NCBI GenBank assembly: GCA_016223085.1
Contig: JACRPS010000003.1
Span: 1 to 64,000 of the forward strand
DNA: 64,000 nt
Direction: 5' to 3'
Source: Chloroflexota bacterium
GTDB lineage: Bacteria > Chloroflexota > Anaerolineae > Aggregatilineales > Phototrophicaceae
In this document: in pieces, positions 56,189-64,000 of the stretch
How the letters are laid out: every line of letters begins with the position of its first letter
Numbering within the stretch: the stretch's first letter is position 1
Position numbers and translations under genes: made by a program
Notes under the pieces: model-generated
Told to the model about the DNA's origin: nothing
The model's input: the letters and a program-made list of their open reading frames with translations, nothing else
Database searches by the model: none

Positions 56189-56995
56189 CTACTTGACGCT
56201 TTCCCACTTCACTCGCAGTTCCACCGCGTTGTGGTCGGACAGGTGGCGCGGCCTGCTGCCGTGAACCCTGTCCTGATAACGCAATTCGCTGTCGAGCGTG
56301 AATACCCTGCCTGCCGGCACGCGCACGAAGGTGAAGTCAATCGGTGCGGCGTAGCGCGCGCCCATGCCCCGGTGCGGGCGGAAGGTGGGCCGTGTATCGC
56401 CCGCCAGTGGGTCGGTCATGCCGGTGGCTGCCAGGAACGACTCGTACAGCCAGCTTCCGCGTGGGACGTTAAAATCGCCGCAGGCAATCACCAGCGCGGC
56501 GGTTGGCTGCGCCTGCACCGCTTCCGCCAACTGCATCAGTTCGCCCTGTTCCTGCCGGGCGAACGGGTTATTCCGGCTCCAGTCGCCGGTATAGTTGGCC
56601 GTCAGGTGGGTGTTAAGGATCACCACCGGCACATCTTCCGCCTGCCAACGGGTTGCTAATATACCTTTGTGTAAAATCCAGTCGGTAACTGCCGGGGTAT
56701 ACCACAACCCGCGCTCCCGGTAGAGCGTGAACTGTGTTGCTTCCAGCGGCTGCCGCGCCAGCGTCAGCAGGCCACCCATTGGCGCGTGGATAAAAGGCTG
56801 GTAGGCTTGATGCGGATACGCGCTCCGGCACTGGTCGGCGAACAACCGGCGGTAACGGTGTGTCTGCACTTCCTGCAGGCACACGATGTCATACGCGGCG
56901 CGGTTGAGTTCCTCCGCCAGCCGGCGCAGCCGGTGCCGCGTGGAAAAACCGGGCGCGCCGAAGCAGTTAAACGTCAGTAGAGTCAGCGAAACCAT
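56189..56995 (-). CDS. Endonuclease/exonuclease/phosphatase family protein
   Basis: LTLLTFNCFG; YDIVCLQEVQTHRY; VVILNTHLTANY; VIACGDFN; SDHNAVELRV. Confidence 0.9.
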   Translation of the reverse strand: MVSLTLLTFNCFGAPGFSTRHRLRRLAEELNRAAYDIVCLQEVQTHRYRRLFADQCRSAYPHQAYQPFIHAPMGGLLTLARQPLEATQFTLYRERGLWYTPAVTDWILHKGILATRWQAEDVPVVILNTHLTANYTGDWSRNNPFARQEQGELMQLAEAVQAQPTAALVIACGDFNVPRGSWLYESFLAATGMTDPLAGDTRPTFRPHRGMGARYAAPIDFTFVRVPAGRVFTLDSELRYQDRVHGSRPRHLSDHNAVELRVKWESVK

Positions 56996-57024
56996 AGGCT
57001 TATTATAGAACAGGGTCCATCAAC

Positions 57025-57717
57025 GTGAAGATAGAGAAATCCTACCCTACCGCCCGCGACTTCCTGCGTTACGGCCTGTGGGCGCTGCTGGCCTACACCG
57101 CCGACGCCAACCGCCGCGAATACCGGATGCGGACGACCTGGCTGCCGCACCTCATCACCAACTCCCTGTCGCTGCTCCTGCCGGATGCGGTGCGCCTGCT
57201 GTTCCCGCGTGGCTGGCGTCCGCGCAACCTGCTGGAAGAAACGGCGATTACGATGGTGCGCGACAACGACGATTACGCGGTTTACGTCGCGCCGCTGGCG
57301 TTGGGTTACATCACGTCGCACCCGCGTTTTAACATCTACAAGGGCCAATGGGGTGAAGTCCAGTTCGCCGGCTTTGGGCTGGACTCCATTCCCCACGCGG
57401 CCACCGCCTTCGCGCTGACCGGTCTGGTCTGCAATACGCTGCGCGTCATGGCGCATCAGGACGAATTTGAGGGCGGGCTGGCCCAGGCGCTGCGCTGGGG
57501 TAACAACCGCCGCGCCCTGGTCTCGTTTACGATTCTCGCGTTGATTACCTTCTGGTGGGAATATGGCGAGTACCGCGTGCATAACTTTGAACTGAGCCAG
57601 CGCGGCGACGTAACGCAGATCAACATGATGTGGAGCGCCGCCGACACCGCCAGGGACGTGCGCTCGAACTTCCTCGGCTGGCTGCTGGCCGTCCTGTGGC
57701 AGGGACGGCGTCAGTAA
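57025..57717 (+). CDS. Hypothetical protein
   Basis: 230-aa ORF with plausible codon usage; no family recognised. Confidence 0.55.
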   Translation: MKIEKSYPTARDFLRYGLWALLAYTADANRREYRMRTTWLPHLITNSLSLLLPDAVRLLFPRGWRPRNLLEETAITMVRDNDDYAVYVAPLALGYITSHPRFNIYKGQWGEVQFAGFGLDSIPHAATAFALTGLVCNTLRVMAHQDEFEGGLAQALRWGNNRRALVSFTILALITFWWEYGEYRVHNFELSQRGDVTQINMMWSAADTARDVRSNFLGWLLAVLWQGRRQ

Positions 57718-57775
57718 GATTTTTGGCTTTGCGCCTTTATTTCCCTGCGCGTTTGCGTTACGCTTTTAACCCATC

Positions 57776-58576
57776 ATGACTACCTGGATTTCACTCCCTG
57801 ATGCCGCTTCCCTCATCCGTGATTCGTCCACCCTGGCTTTAGGCGGTATGACCGTCTACCGCCGCCCGGTCGCCTTCGTCCGCGAACTGCTGCGCCGTCA
57901 CACCCGCCCAAAAGACCTGACGCTGCTGTGTTTCACCGCCGGCATCGAGTCCGATCTGCTGGTTGGCGCGGGCTGCGTGAGTACGGTGCGTTCCGTCTAT
58001 TTCGGCCTGGAGTCGTTCGGCCTCGCGCCGATGTTTACCGAGGCCGCGCAAAACGGTTCAATCCAGATCATGGAAGAAACCGAGGCCAGTCTGGCGATGG
58101 GCATCCGCGCCGGGCTGTCCGGCGTGGGTTTTATGCCGTCGCGGGCCTGGCTTGGCACCGATCTACCCCGCCTGCGCCCGGATGTCAAAACCGTGACCGA
58201 CCCCTACACCGGCGAAGAACTGACAGCCTTCCCCGCGATTCATTGCGATGTAGCCGTGCTGCATGGTCTGGAAGGCGACCGTCAGGGCAACGTCAAAATC
58301 AACAATAACACCGGCGTGGACATGGAACTGGTGTTCCTGGCCGACACGGTCATTGTCACCGTCGAACGCATGGTGGACAAAGTGGAACGCTCATTGGACG
58401 GCGTGCTGATTCCCACCCCCGGCCCAACCTATGTTGTTCATGCCCCGCGCGGCGCATGGCCGACAAGCTGCTACCCGGATTACCCCATCGGCGGCGGGGA
58501 GTTCCTGCGCTACATTGACTGCTGCAACGCCGGACGCTTTGACGATTACCTGGCGGAATTTTTGTCCATATCGTAG
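57776..58576 (+). CDS. CoA-transferase alpha subunit-like protein (family I, GctA-like)
   Basis: ISLPDAASLIRDSSTLALGGMTVYRRPVAFVRELLRR...ADTVIVTVERMVD. Confidence 0.75.
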   Translation: MTTWISLPDAASLIRDSSTLALGGMTVYRRPVAFVRELLRRHTRPKDLTLLCFTAGIESDLLVGAGCVSTVRSVYFGLESFGLAPMFTEAAQNGSIQIMEETEASLAMGIRAGLSGVGFMPSRAWLGTDLPRLRPDVKTVTDPYTGEELTAFPAIHCDVAVLHGLEGDRQGNVKINNNTGVDMELVFLADTVIVTVERMVDKVERSLDGVLIPTPGPTYVVHAPRGAWPTSCYPDYPIGGGEFLRYIDCCNAGRFDDYLAEFLSIS

Positions 58577-58600
58577 GGGCGCACGGCCGTGCGCCCCTAC
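58573..58600. repeat. Perfect 28-bp palindrome at the 3' end of the CoA-transferase gene
   Basis: GTAGGGGCGCACGGCCGTGCGCCCCTAC. Confidence 0.85.
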
Positions 58601-58617
58601 CTGTACGCGGTCAGTGG

Positions 58618-60051
58618 TTAACCCGTTCGGAACGCAGGTGGCTTGATTTCCGCCATGCAGCTTGCGTCCGGCTCGACCGTTGGATCATCAATGAACCCAA
58701 CCAGCAGCTTCGACGCGCATGGGTGCTGGGTAACGTAATGCATGTGGTACGGCAGCATAAACCCATATCCGTTAGCCAGATGCTCCAGCGTCGAGTCCAT
58801 CCATTCCTGCGAACTGTACGGGTCAAGTGCGCCACTGATGATCAGCACTGGCGTATCGGTAACGGCAGGCTGCTGGTCCGCTTCCGTTGGCACACGCGCT
58901 TCCCATGCCTGGCACTGGGTGATTTCGCGCTGGTTCTCGGTCAGATAGCCATCGTGGAAAACCGGGTTGATGGTTTGCAGCGCGGCATCAAAAGATTCGC
59001 TGGTTGTTACCAGTATACTGTCCGTACAGCGCATGGACAGGTACGCGCCAATTGGGTTTAGGGGGTCAGGCTGCGGCGACAGGGCCGCCACATACGGCAT
59101 CACCACATCATATTGTTCCGCGTACAGGGCGGCGATTAGACCAGGGATGATCGGGATGTTCTTCTCATCCTTCAGCAGTTGCCCCATGCCCGCGAGAATG
59201 TTGAAGCCCGTAAGTTCCGTGTCTACCTTGCCGACCGTTACCGGCAGTGGAGTCGCGTCCAGCCGTTCGACAATAACCGCCAGTTCGTCGTTAAGATCAC
59301 TGGGGAAAGCGGCGGCACAGGCAGCATCAGCCTGACACAGCGCAGAAACAGCGTCAATCGTGCGATGCAGATAGACCGGAATAGACGCCTGCAGGTCACC
59401 GTGCGGCGGTTGCATGGCCGTGATGATCGCGGCGCGGATGTTTTCGGGATGGTCGCGCAGCAGCGTTAACGCGACGGATGAACCATACGAACCGCCCCAG
59501 ATGTTATAGTGGGCGTATCCTAGAGCGCGAATAATGTCCGCAGCATCAGCCGCGTTGTCGCGGGTGGTGAAGTCAGTCACATCCACACCCTGCGCAACGA
59601 AACGTTCCCGACAGTCCGATTCCCAGTTTTTATTCGCGGCATCCAGCGATTCAGGGCAGGTCAGCGCCGGTTCGGAATGACCTATTCCACGATAATCGAA
59701 CAGGATGACGTCGCGTTCGTTGTTGAACTTCGACAGAAAACCGCCCAAGCCACCAGCAAACGAATCCAGTGTGCGCGCGCCGGGGCCGCCGTCGAGGAAG
59801 ATTAACGGATCAGGAGCAGGGTTGCTGTTCCGCGCCTTAAAAACGGCTACTGCGATTTTCAGCGTTCGTTCTTCCCGGTTAGCGCGATCCTGTGGGACGG
59901 TAACTATACCGCATTCAACATCGCCACTATAGGCGAACGAAACCGGGCAGGCCGTCGTTTCAAACACAGGCAGCGTTTCGTTCTGGGCGGCTGCGGGCAG
60001 AACCAGCACGAACAGACCAATCAGGGCGAACAGCGTGAATCGTCGTGGCAT
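58618..60051 (-). CDS. Secreted alpha/beta hydrolase (TAP/proline iminopeptidase-like)
   Basis: PLIFLDGGPGARTLDS; VILFDYRGIGHSEPALTCPE; YNIWGGSYGSSVALTLLRDHPENIRAAIITA. Confidence 0.88.
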   Translation of the reverse strand: MPRRFTLFALIGLFVLVLPAAAQNETLPVFETTACPVSFAYSGDVECGIVTVPQDRANREERTLKIAVAVFKARNSNPAPDPLIFLDGGPGARTLDSFAGGLGGFLSKFNNERDVILFDYRGIGHSEPALTCPESLDAANKNWESDCRERFVAQGVDVTDFTTRDNAADAADIIRALGYAHYNIWGGSYGSSVALTLLRDHPENIRAAIITAMQPPHGDLQASIPVYLHRTIDAVSALCQADAACAAAFPSDLNDELAVIVERLDATPLPVTVGKVDTELTGFNILAGMGQLLKDEKNIPIIPGLIAALYAEQYDVVMPYVAALSPQPDPLNPIGAYLSMRCTDSILVTTSESFDAALQTINPVFHDGYLTENQREITQCQAWEARVPTEADQQPAVTDTPVLIISGALDPYSSQEWMDSTLEHLANGYGFMLPYHMHYVTQHPCASKLLVGFIDDPTVEPDASCMAEIKPPAFRTG

Positions 60052-60219
60052 GGTGTTTCCTTTTAGAGGTTATACGGTTGGCTTGTTTCCTAAGGCTACA
60101 TCCCTATACGCATCACCTTTGTAAAAAGTTTCACAAAAGGAGTGCTGCGCTGGCAAATGAGCCACCTGCTCTATTGCTCACCGGACAGGCGCGGGGTATA
60201 CTGGTAACAACTCAACAGA

Positions 60220-60308
60220 CCAGGGGAGTCCGTGTCAAGCGGGCTGAGAGGGCGCGTATCGCCGCGCCGACCCTTAACCTGATCCGGGTCATACCGGCGT
60301 AGGGAGTG
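60220..60308 (+). promoter_or_regulatory. TPP riboswitch (THI element)
   Basis: CCAGGGGAGTCCGTGTCAAGCGGGCTGAGAGGGCGCG...CGACCCTTAACCTGATCCGGGTCATACCGGCGTAGGGAGTG: GGCTGAGA, ACCCTT, CCTGATCCGG and CGTAGGGA boxes present. Confidence 0.95.
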
Positions 60309-60327
60309 TATCATACCGACATGAACG

Positions 60328-60363
60328 CCACCCCCTACGATGTACCGTAGCGGGTGGTTTTTT
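60328..60363 (+). terminator. Rho-independent terminator forming the likely TPP riboswitch expression platform
   Basis: CCACCCCCTACG-ATGTAC-CGTAGCGGGTGG followed by TTTTTT; 20 nt after the aptamer. Confidence 0.85.
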
Positions 60364-60415
60364 ATTCCGGCTCCCGGTCTGTTACTCAGTGAGTGTTGGT
60401 TGAAGGGAGTACGAC

Positions 60416-61453
60416 ATGCGTTTCCGATTTTTGCTGGTTTTTGTCCTGTTCGCGCTGGGGTTTGTCCCCGTGTTGGCGCAGGACGATACGCTCACGCTCG
60501 TCACGCACGATAGCTTTAACGTCAGCGAGGACGTGCTGGCGCAGTTCGAGCAGGAAGCCGGCGTGAAGGTCGAAATCCTGCGCAGTGGTGACGCCGGAAC
60601 GATGGTGAACCAGTCCATTCTGAGCAGGGAAAACCCGCTGGGCGACGTGATGTTCGGCGTGGACAATACCTTCCTGGGGCGGGCGCTGGCCGAAGACCTG
60701 TTTATCCCCTACGAGTCGCCGCTGCTGGAGGACGTGCCGGACGAGTTTAAACTGGACGAGCAGAACCGCGTGACGCCGGTGGACTACGGTGATGTGTGCC
60801 TGAATTACGACATCGCCTATTTCGAGGACAACGATCTGCCGCTGCCGGAAAGCCTGCACGACCTGACGAAGCCGGACTACCGCGATTTGCTGGTGGTTGA
60901 AAACCCGGCCACATCATCGCCCGGCCTGGCGTTCCTGCTGGCGACTATCGTCCAGTTTGGTACGGACGGTGATTACACCTGGCTCGATTTCTGGCGCGAC
61001 CTGGTGGCTAACGACGTGTATGTGTCGGACGACTGGTCGGACGCCTACTTCAACCAGTTCACCGCCGGTGGAGGGGATGGCACGCGCCCACTGGTCGTGA
61101 GTTACGCCAGCAGCCCGCCGTTCACCGTTGACGAGGATACCGGCCAACCGACCACCGCCAGCATTGTTGCCGATGGCATGTGCTTCCGGCAGATCGAGTT
61201 TGTCGGTATTCTGAACGGTACGGACAATTTGGAAGCCGCGCAGCAGTTTGTGGATTTCCTGCTCGGTGTGCCGTTCCAGGAAGACCTGCCGTTGCAGATG
61301 TTTGTCTTCCCGGTCAATCCCGAAGCCGAACTGCCGCAGGACTTCCAGCAGTTCGGCGCTGTGCCGGAAAAACCGGCTACGATGGATATTGACGACATCA
61401 ACGCCCACCGCGAGGAATGGATTCAGGCGTGGACCGAAACCGTCCTGCGTTAG
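60416..61453 (+). CDS. thiB: Thiamine ABC transporter substrate-binding protein
   Basis: LTLVTHDSFNVSEDVLAQFEQEAGVKVEILRSGDAGTMVNQSILSRENPLGDVMFGVDNTFLGRAL; TPVDYGDVCLNYD; downstream of the TPP riboswitch. Confidence 0.92.
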   Translation: MRFRFLLVFVLFALGFVPVLAQDDTLTLVTHDSFNVSEDVLAQFEQEAGVKVEILRSGDAGTMVNQSILSRENPLGDVMFGVDNTFLGRALAEDLFIPYESPLLEDVPDEFKLDEQNRVTPVDYGDVCLNYDIAYFEDNDLPLPESLHDLTKPDYRDLLVVENPATSSPGLAFLLATIVQFGTDGDYTWLDFWRDLVANDVYVSDDWSDAYFNQFTAGGGDGTRPLVVSYASSPPFTVDEDTGQPTTASIVADGMCFRQIEFVGILNGTDNLEAAQQFVDFLLGVPFQEDLPLQMFVFPVNPEAELPQDFQQFGAVPEKPATMDIDDINAHREEWIQAWTETVLR

Positions 61454-63108
61454 GCGGCCTGTGGCGCGGGCTGCTGCTCGCGCCGCTGGTTTTCCTGGCG
61501 CTGTTTTTCTTCTATCCGCTGCTCTCGATTTTTGCCGTCAGCCTCGCGCCGGACGGCCAGCTAAACCTGGGCAGCTTTGTTGAAATTGTCACGTCGGCGT
61601 ATTACCGGGAAACGCTGTGGTTTACGCTCTGGCAGGCCGCGCTTTCAACCCTGCTGACGCTGGCGCTGGCGCTGCCCGGCGCCTATGTCTTCGTGCGCTA
61701 CCGTTTCCCCGGCAAATCGCTGCTGCTGGCGCTGGCGACGCTGCCGTTTGTGCTGCCGACGGTGGTGGTGGCGACCGCCTTCAGCGCCTTGATCGGCCCG
61801 CGCGGGCTGCTGAACACCGGCCTGATGGCGCTGTTTGATCTGGACGCGCCACCGGTACAGCTTGAGCGCACGTTGGCGATCATCCTGATCGTCCACGTCT
61901 TTTACAACTACGCGGTCGCACTCCGTATGATAACGAGCTTCTGGGCCAACCAGAACCCGCGCATGGAAGAGGCCGCCCGCGTCTTGGGCGCGCATGGCTG
62001 GCGGTTGTGGCGGGACATCCGCCTACCGCTGCTGCGCCCGGCGATTTTGGCGGCGGGTGTGCTGGTGTTTATCTTCACCTTCACCAGCTTCGGCGTGGTG
62101 CTGATTCTGGGCGGCCCGCGCTTCGCCACGCTGGAAGTGGAAATTTACCGGCAGGCCGCCAACCTGTTTAACCTGCCGATGGCCGCCTCGCTCTCCATCG
62201 TACAGATCGGCCTGATGTTCCTGACGATGACAGTCTACACCCGCTTGCAGCGCCGCATCGCCGCCGACGTGGTGAGCGCGGGTTATGTCGCCCGCCGCCC
62301 GCGCAACCTGCGGGAACGGGCGCTGGTGCTGGCGAACCTGGCGCTGCTGGTGGTGCTGCTGTTCGCGCCGCTGCTGGCGCTGGTGCTACGCTCATTTATG
62401 GCGGTTGGCGCGGGCTTCACGACCCAGTATTACCGCCTGCTGGCGGACAATCCGCGCCAGTCGGTGCTGTTTGTGCCGCCCCTGCAAGCCATCGGCAATT
62501 CGCTGACGTTCGCGCTGGCGACCACTGCGCTGGCGCTGGTACTGGGCCTGATAACGGCCTATCTGCTGTCGCGCCGTGATACGGGGTTGGTTCGCTGGCT
62601 TGACCCGTTGTTTATGCTGCCGCTGGCGACCAGCGCCGTCACGCTCGGCTTTGGTTACATCATCGCGCTGGACGAACCGCCGCTGAACCTGCGCGCCTCG
62701 CCGGTCCTGATTCCGCTGGCGCATACACTGGTGGCGCTGCCCTTTGTCGTGCGCAGCGTGCTGCCGGCCCTGCGCAGCATCACGCCCAGCATTCAGGAAG
62801 CGGCGCGCGTGCTGGGCGCGTCGGCGTGGCAGGTGTGGCGCTGGATTGACCTGCCGCTGATTAGCCGGGGATTGATCGTCGGCGCGATCTTCGCCTTTAC
62901 CGTCAGCATGGGTGAGTTTGGCGCGTCCCTGTTTATCGCCCGCCCGGACACGCCGACCATGCCGGTTGTCATCTTCCGCCTGCTCGGTCAGCCGGGCGCG
63001 GCCAACTACGGGCAGGCCCTGGCGATGAGTACGCTGCTGATGGCCGTGTCCGCCGCCGGTTTTGTGCTGATCGAACGGCTGCGCGCCTTCGGGATGGGAG
63101 AGTTTTAA
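61417..63108 (+). CDS. thiP: Thiamine/iron-type ABC transporter permease with two permease domains
   Basis: Two BPD EAA-like loops: MEEAARVLGAHGWRLWRDIRLPLLRPA and IQEAARVLGASAWQVWRWIDLPLISRG. Exact start uncertain (overlaps thiB by 37 nt). Confidence 0.88.
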   Translation: MDSGVDRNRPALGGLWRGLLLAPLVFLALFFFYPLLSIFAVSLAPDGQLNLGSFVEIVTSAYYRETLWFTLWQAALSTLLTLALALPGAYVFVRYRFPGKSLLLALATLPFVLPTVVVATAFSALIGPRGLLNTGLMALFDLDAPPVQLERTLAIILIVHVFYNYAVALRMITSFWANQNPRMEEAARVLGAHGWRLWRDIRLPLLRPAILAAGVLVFIFTFTSFGVVLILGGPRFATLEVEIYRQAANLFNLPMAASLSIVQIGLMFLTMTVYTRLQRRIAADVVSAGYVARRPRNLRERALVLANLALLVVLLFAPLLALVLRSFMAVGAGFTTQYYRLLADNPRQSVLFVPPLQAIGNSLTFALATTALALVLGLITAYLLSRRDTGLVRWLDPLFMLPLATSAVTLGFGYIIALDEPPLNLRASPVLIPLAHTLVALPFVVRSVLPALRSITPSIQEAARVLGASAWQVWRWIDLPLISRGLIVGAIFAFTVSMGEFGASLFIARPDTPTMPVVIFRLLGQPGAANYGQALAMSTLLMAVSAAGFVLIERLRAFGMGEF

Positions 63109-64000
63109 TGCTGGAAGTGCGTGATGTGCGCGTGTCGTTCGGAGACACGCCGGTTTTGCGCGGTGTCAGTCTGGAAGTCGCTCAGGGCGAAATTGTGTGT
63201 CTGCTGGGGCCAAGCGGCTGTGGCAAAACCACGCTGCTGCGCGTGATCGCCGGGCTGGAACAACCTCAAAGCGGTGACGTGTGGTTTGACGGCCAATCGG
63301 TGCTGAACGTCCCCATCCATCGGCGCGGCTTTGGCCTGATGTTCCAGGACTTCGCGCTGTTCCCGCATATGAACGTGGCGCAGAACGTGGCGTTTGGTTT
63401 GAAGATGCTGCGTGTGCCGCCAGCAGAACGCGACCGGCGCGTGCGCGACGCGCTGGAACTGGTCGGCTTGCAGGGGTTTGAACAGCGTGACGTGGCGCGC
63501 CTCTCCGGCGGCGAACGCCAGCGCGTGGCGCTGGCCCGCAGCCTGGCGCCGAACCCGCGCCTGCTGATGCTGGACGAGCCGCTGGGGTCGCTGGACGCGG
63601 CGCTGCGCGAACGGCTGGTGGTGGAACTGCGCGAGATCATCAGGCGCGTCGGGCTGACCGCCGTCTACGTCACCCACGACCAGCACGAAGCGTTTGCGAT
63701 TGCCGACCGGATGGCCGTCATGAACGCGGGTGTGATCGAACAAATCGGGACGCCCCAGGCGGTTTACACCCGCCCGGTTTCCACCTTTGTCGCCCGCTTC
63801 CTGGGGCTGAACAACATCGTGCCGGTGCTGCGTCAGCAGGACGACACCGCGCAGACCGCGCTGGGTAATTTCCATGTCTCAGCGCCGGCGGACGCCTTAC
63901 TCCTGCATCCTGATGGCATCGAGCTGTCCGACCCCAACGCGCCCGGCGCTATCGCTGGTTCGGTCGAGGAATGTGTCTACCTGGGCGATTCGTACCGGCT
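63108..64000 (+). CDS. ABC transporter ATP-binding protein (thiamine-type), truncated by window end
   Basis: Not in the ORF track (no stop before the window end). MLEVRDVRVSFGDTPVLRGVSLEVAQGEIVCLLGPSGCGKTTLLRVIAGLE...LSGGERQRVALARSLAPNPRLLMLDEPLGSLDAALRERL. Confidence 0.95.
   Translation, partial: MLEVRDVRVSFGDTPVLRGVSLEVAQGEIVCLLGPSGCGKTTLLRVIAGLEQPQSGDVWFDGQSVLNVPIHRRGFGLMFQDFALFPHMNVAQNVAFGLKMLRVPPAERDRRVRDALELVGLQGFEQRDVARLSGGERQRVALARSLAPNPRLLMLDEPLGSLDAALRERLVVELREIIRRVGLTAVYVTHDQHEAFAIADRMAVMNAGVIEQIGTPQAVYTRPVSTFVARFLGLNNIVPVLRQQDDTAQTALGNFHVSAPADALLLHPDGIELSDPNAPGAIAGSVEECVYLGDSYR

Overview
The window looks like a Chloroflexi/Anaerolineae-type genome; this is inferred from gene content and I could not run searches.

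(1) 1-6.3 kb is an AT-richer accessory/defence segment. It holds the 3' end of a type I restriction hsdR, then a tightly packed two-gene unit: a 1180-aa SF2 helicase with a PD-(D/E)XK-like C-terminus, and a 771-aa protein I cannot place.

(2) 6.7-30.8 kb is a large Wood-Ljungdahl and electron-bifurcation locus. In order: HMA-like protein, CODH (CooS/AcsA), acetyl-CoA synthase AcsB, CBS protein, AcsD, AcsC, AcsV-like activator, AcsE, MetV-MetF fusion, two CooC/AcsF ATPases, Ald-like dehydrogenase, HdrCBA, MvhD, MvhG, MvhA, hydrogenase protease and two cNMP-binding proteins. AcsB is interrupted by a mini-intein inserted exactly in front of the A-cluster Cys-Gly-Cys motif.

(3) 31-64 kb is mostly housekeeping: nucleoside phosphorylase, MltG, RuvX, AlaS, TyrS, SecG, CtpA, Sua5, and a TPP-riboswitch-controlled thiamine-type ABC transporter. 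It also has a frameshifted rtcB, a truncated toxin gene and many dispersed palindromic repeats.

The most novel signal I found is a paired ~165-bp regulatory module upstream of both the acs operon (6714-6875) and the hdr-mvh operon (22401-22567). Each copy has a CRP/FNR-like GTGA-N6-(T/G)CAC site, a similar promoter stretch, a conserved stem-loop with compensatory changes, a competing downstream pairing at identical spacing, and a terminator-like hairpin. It is a candidate undescribed cis-regulatory RNA/attenuator.
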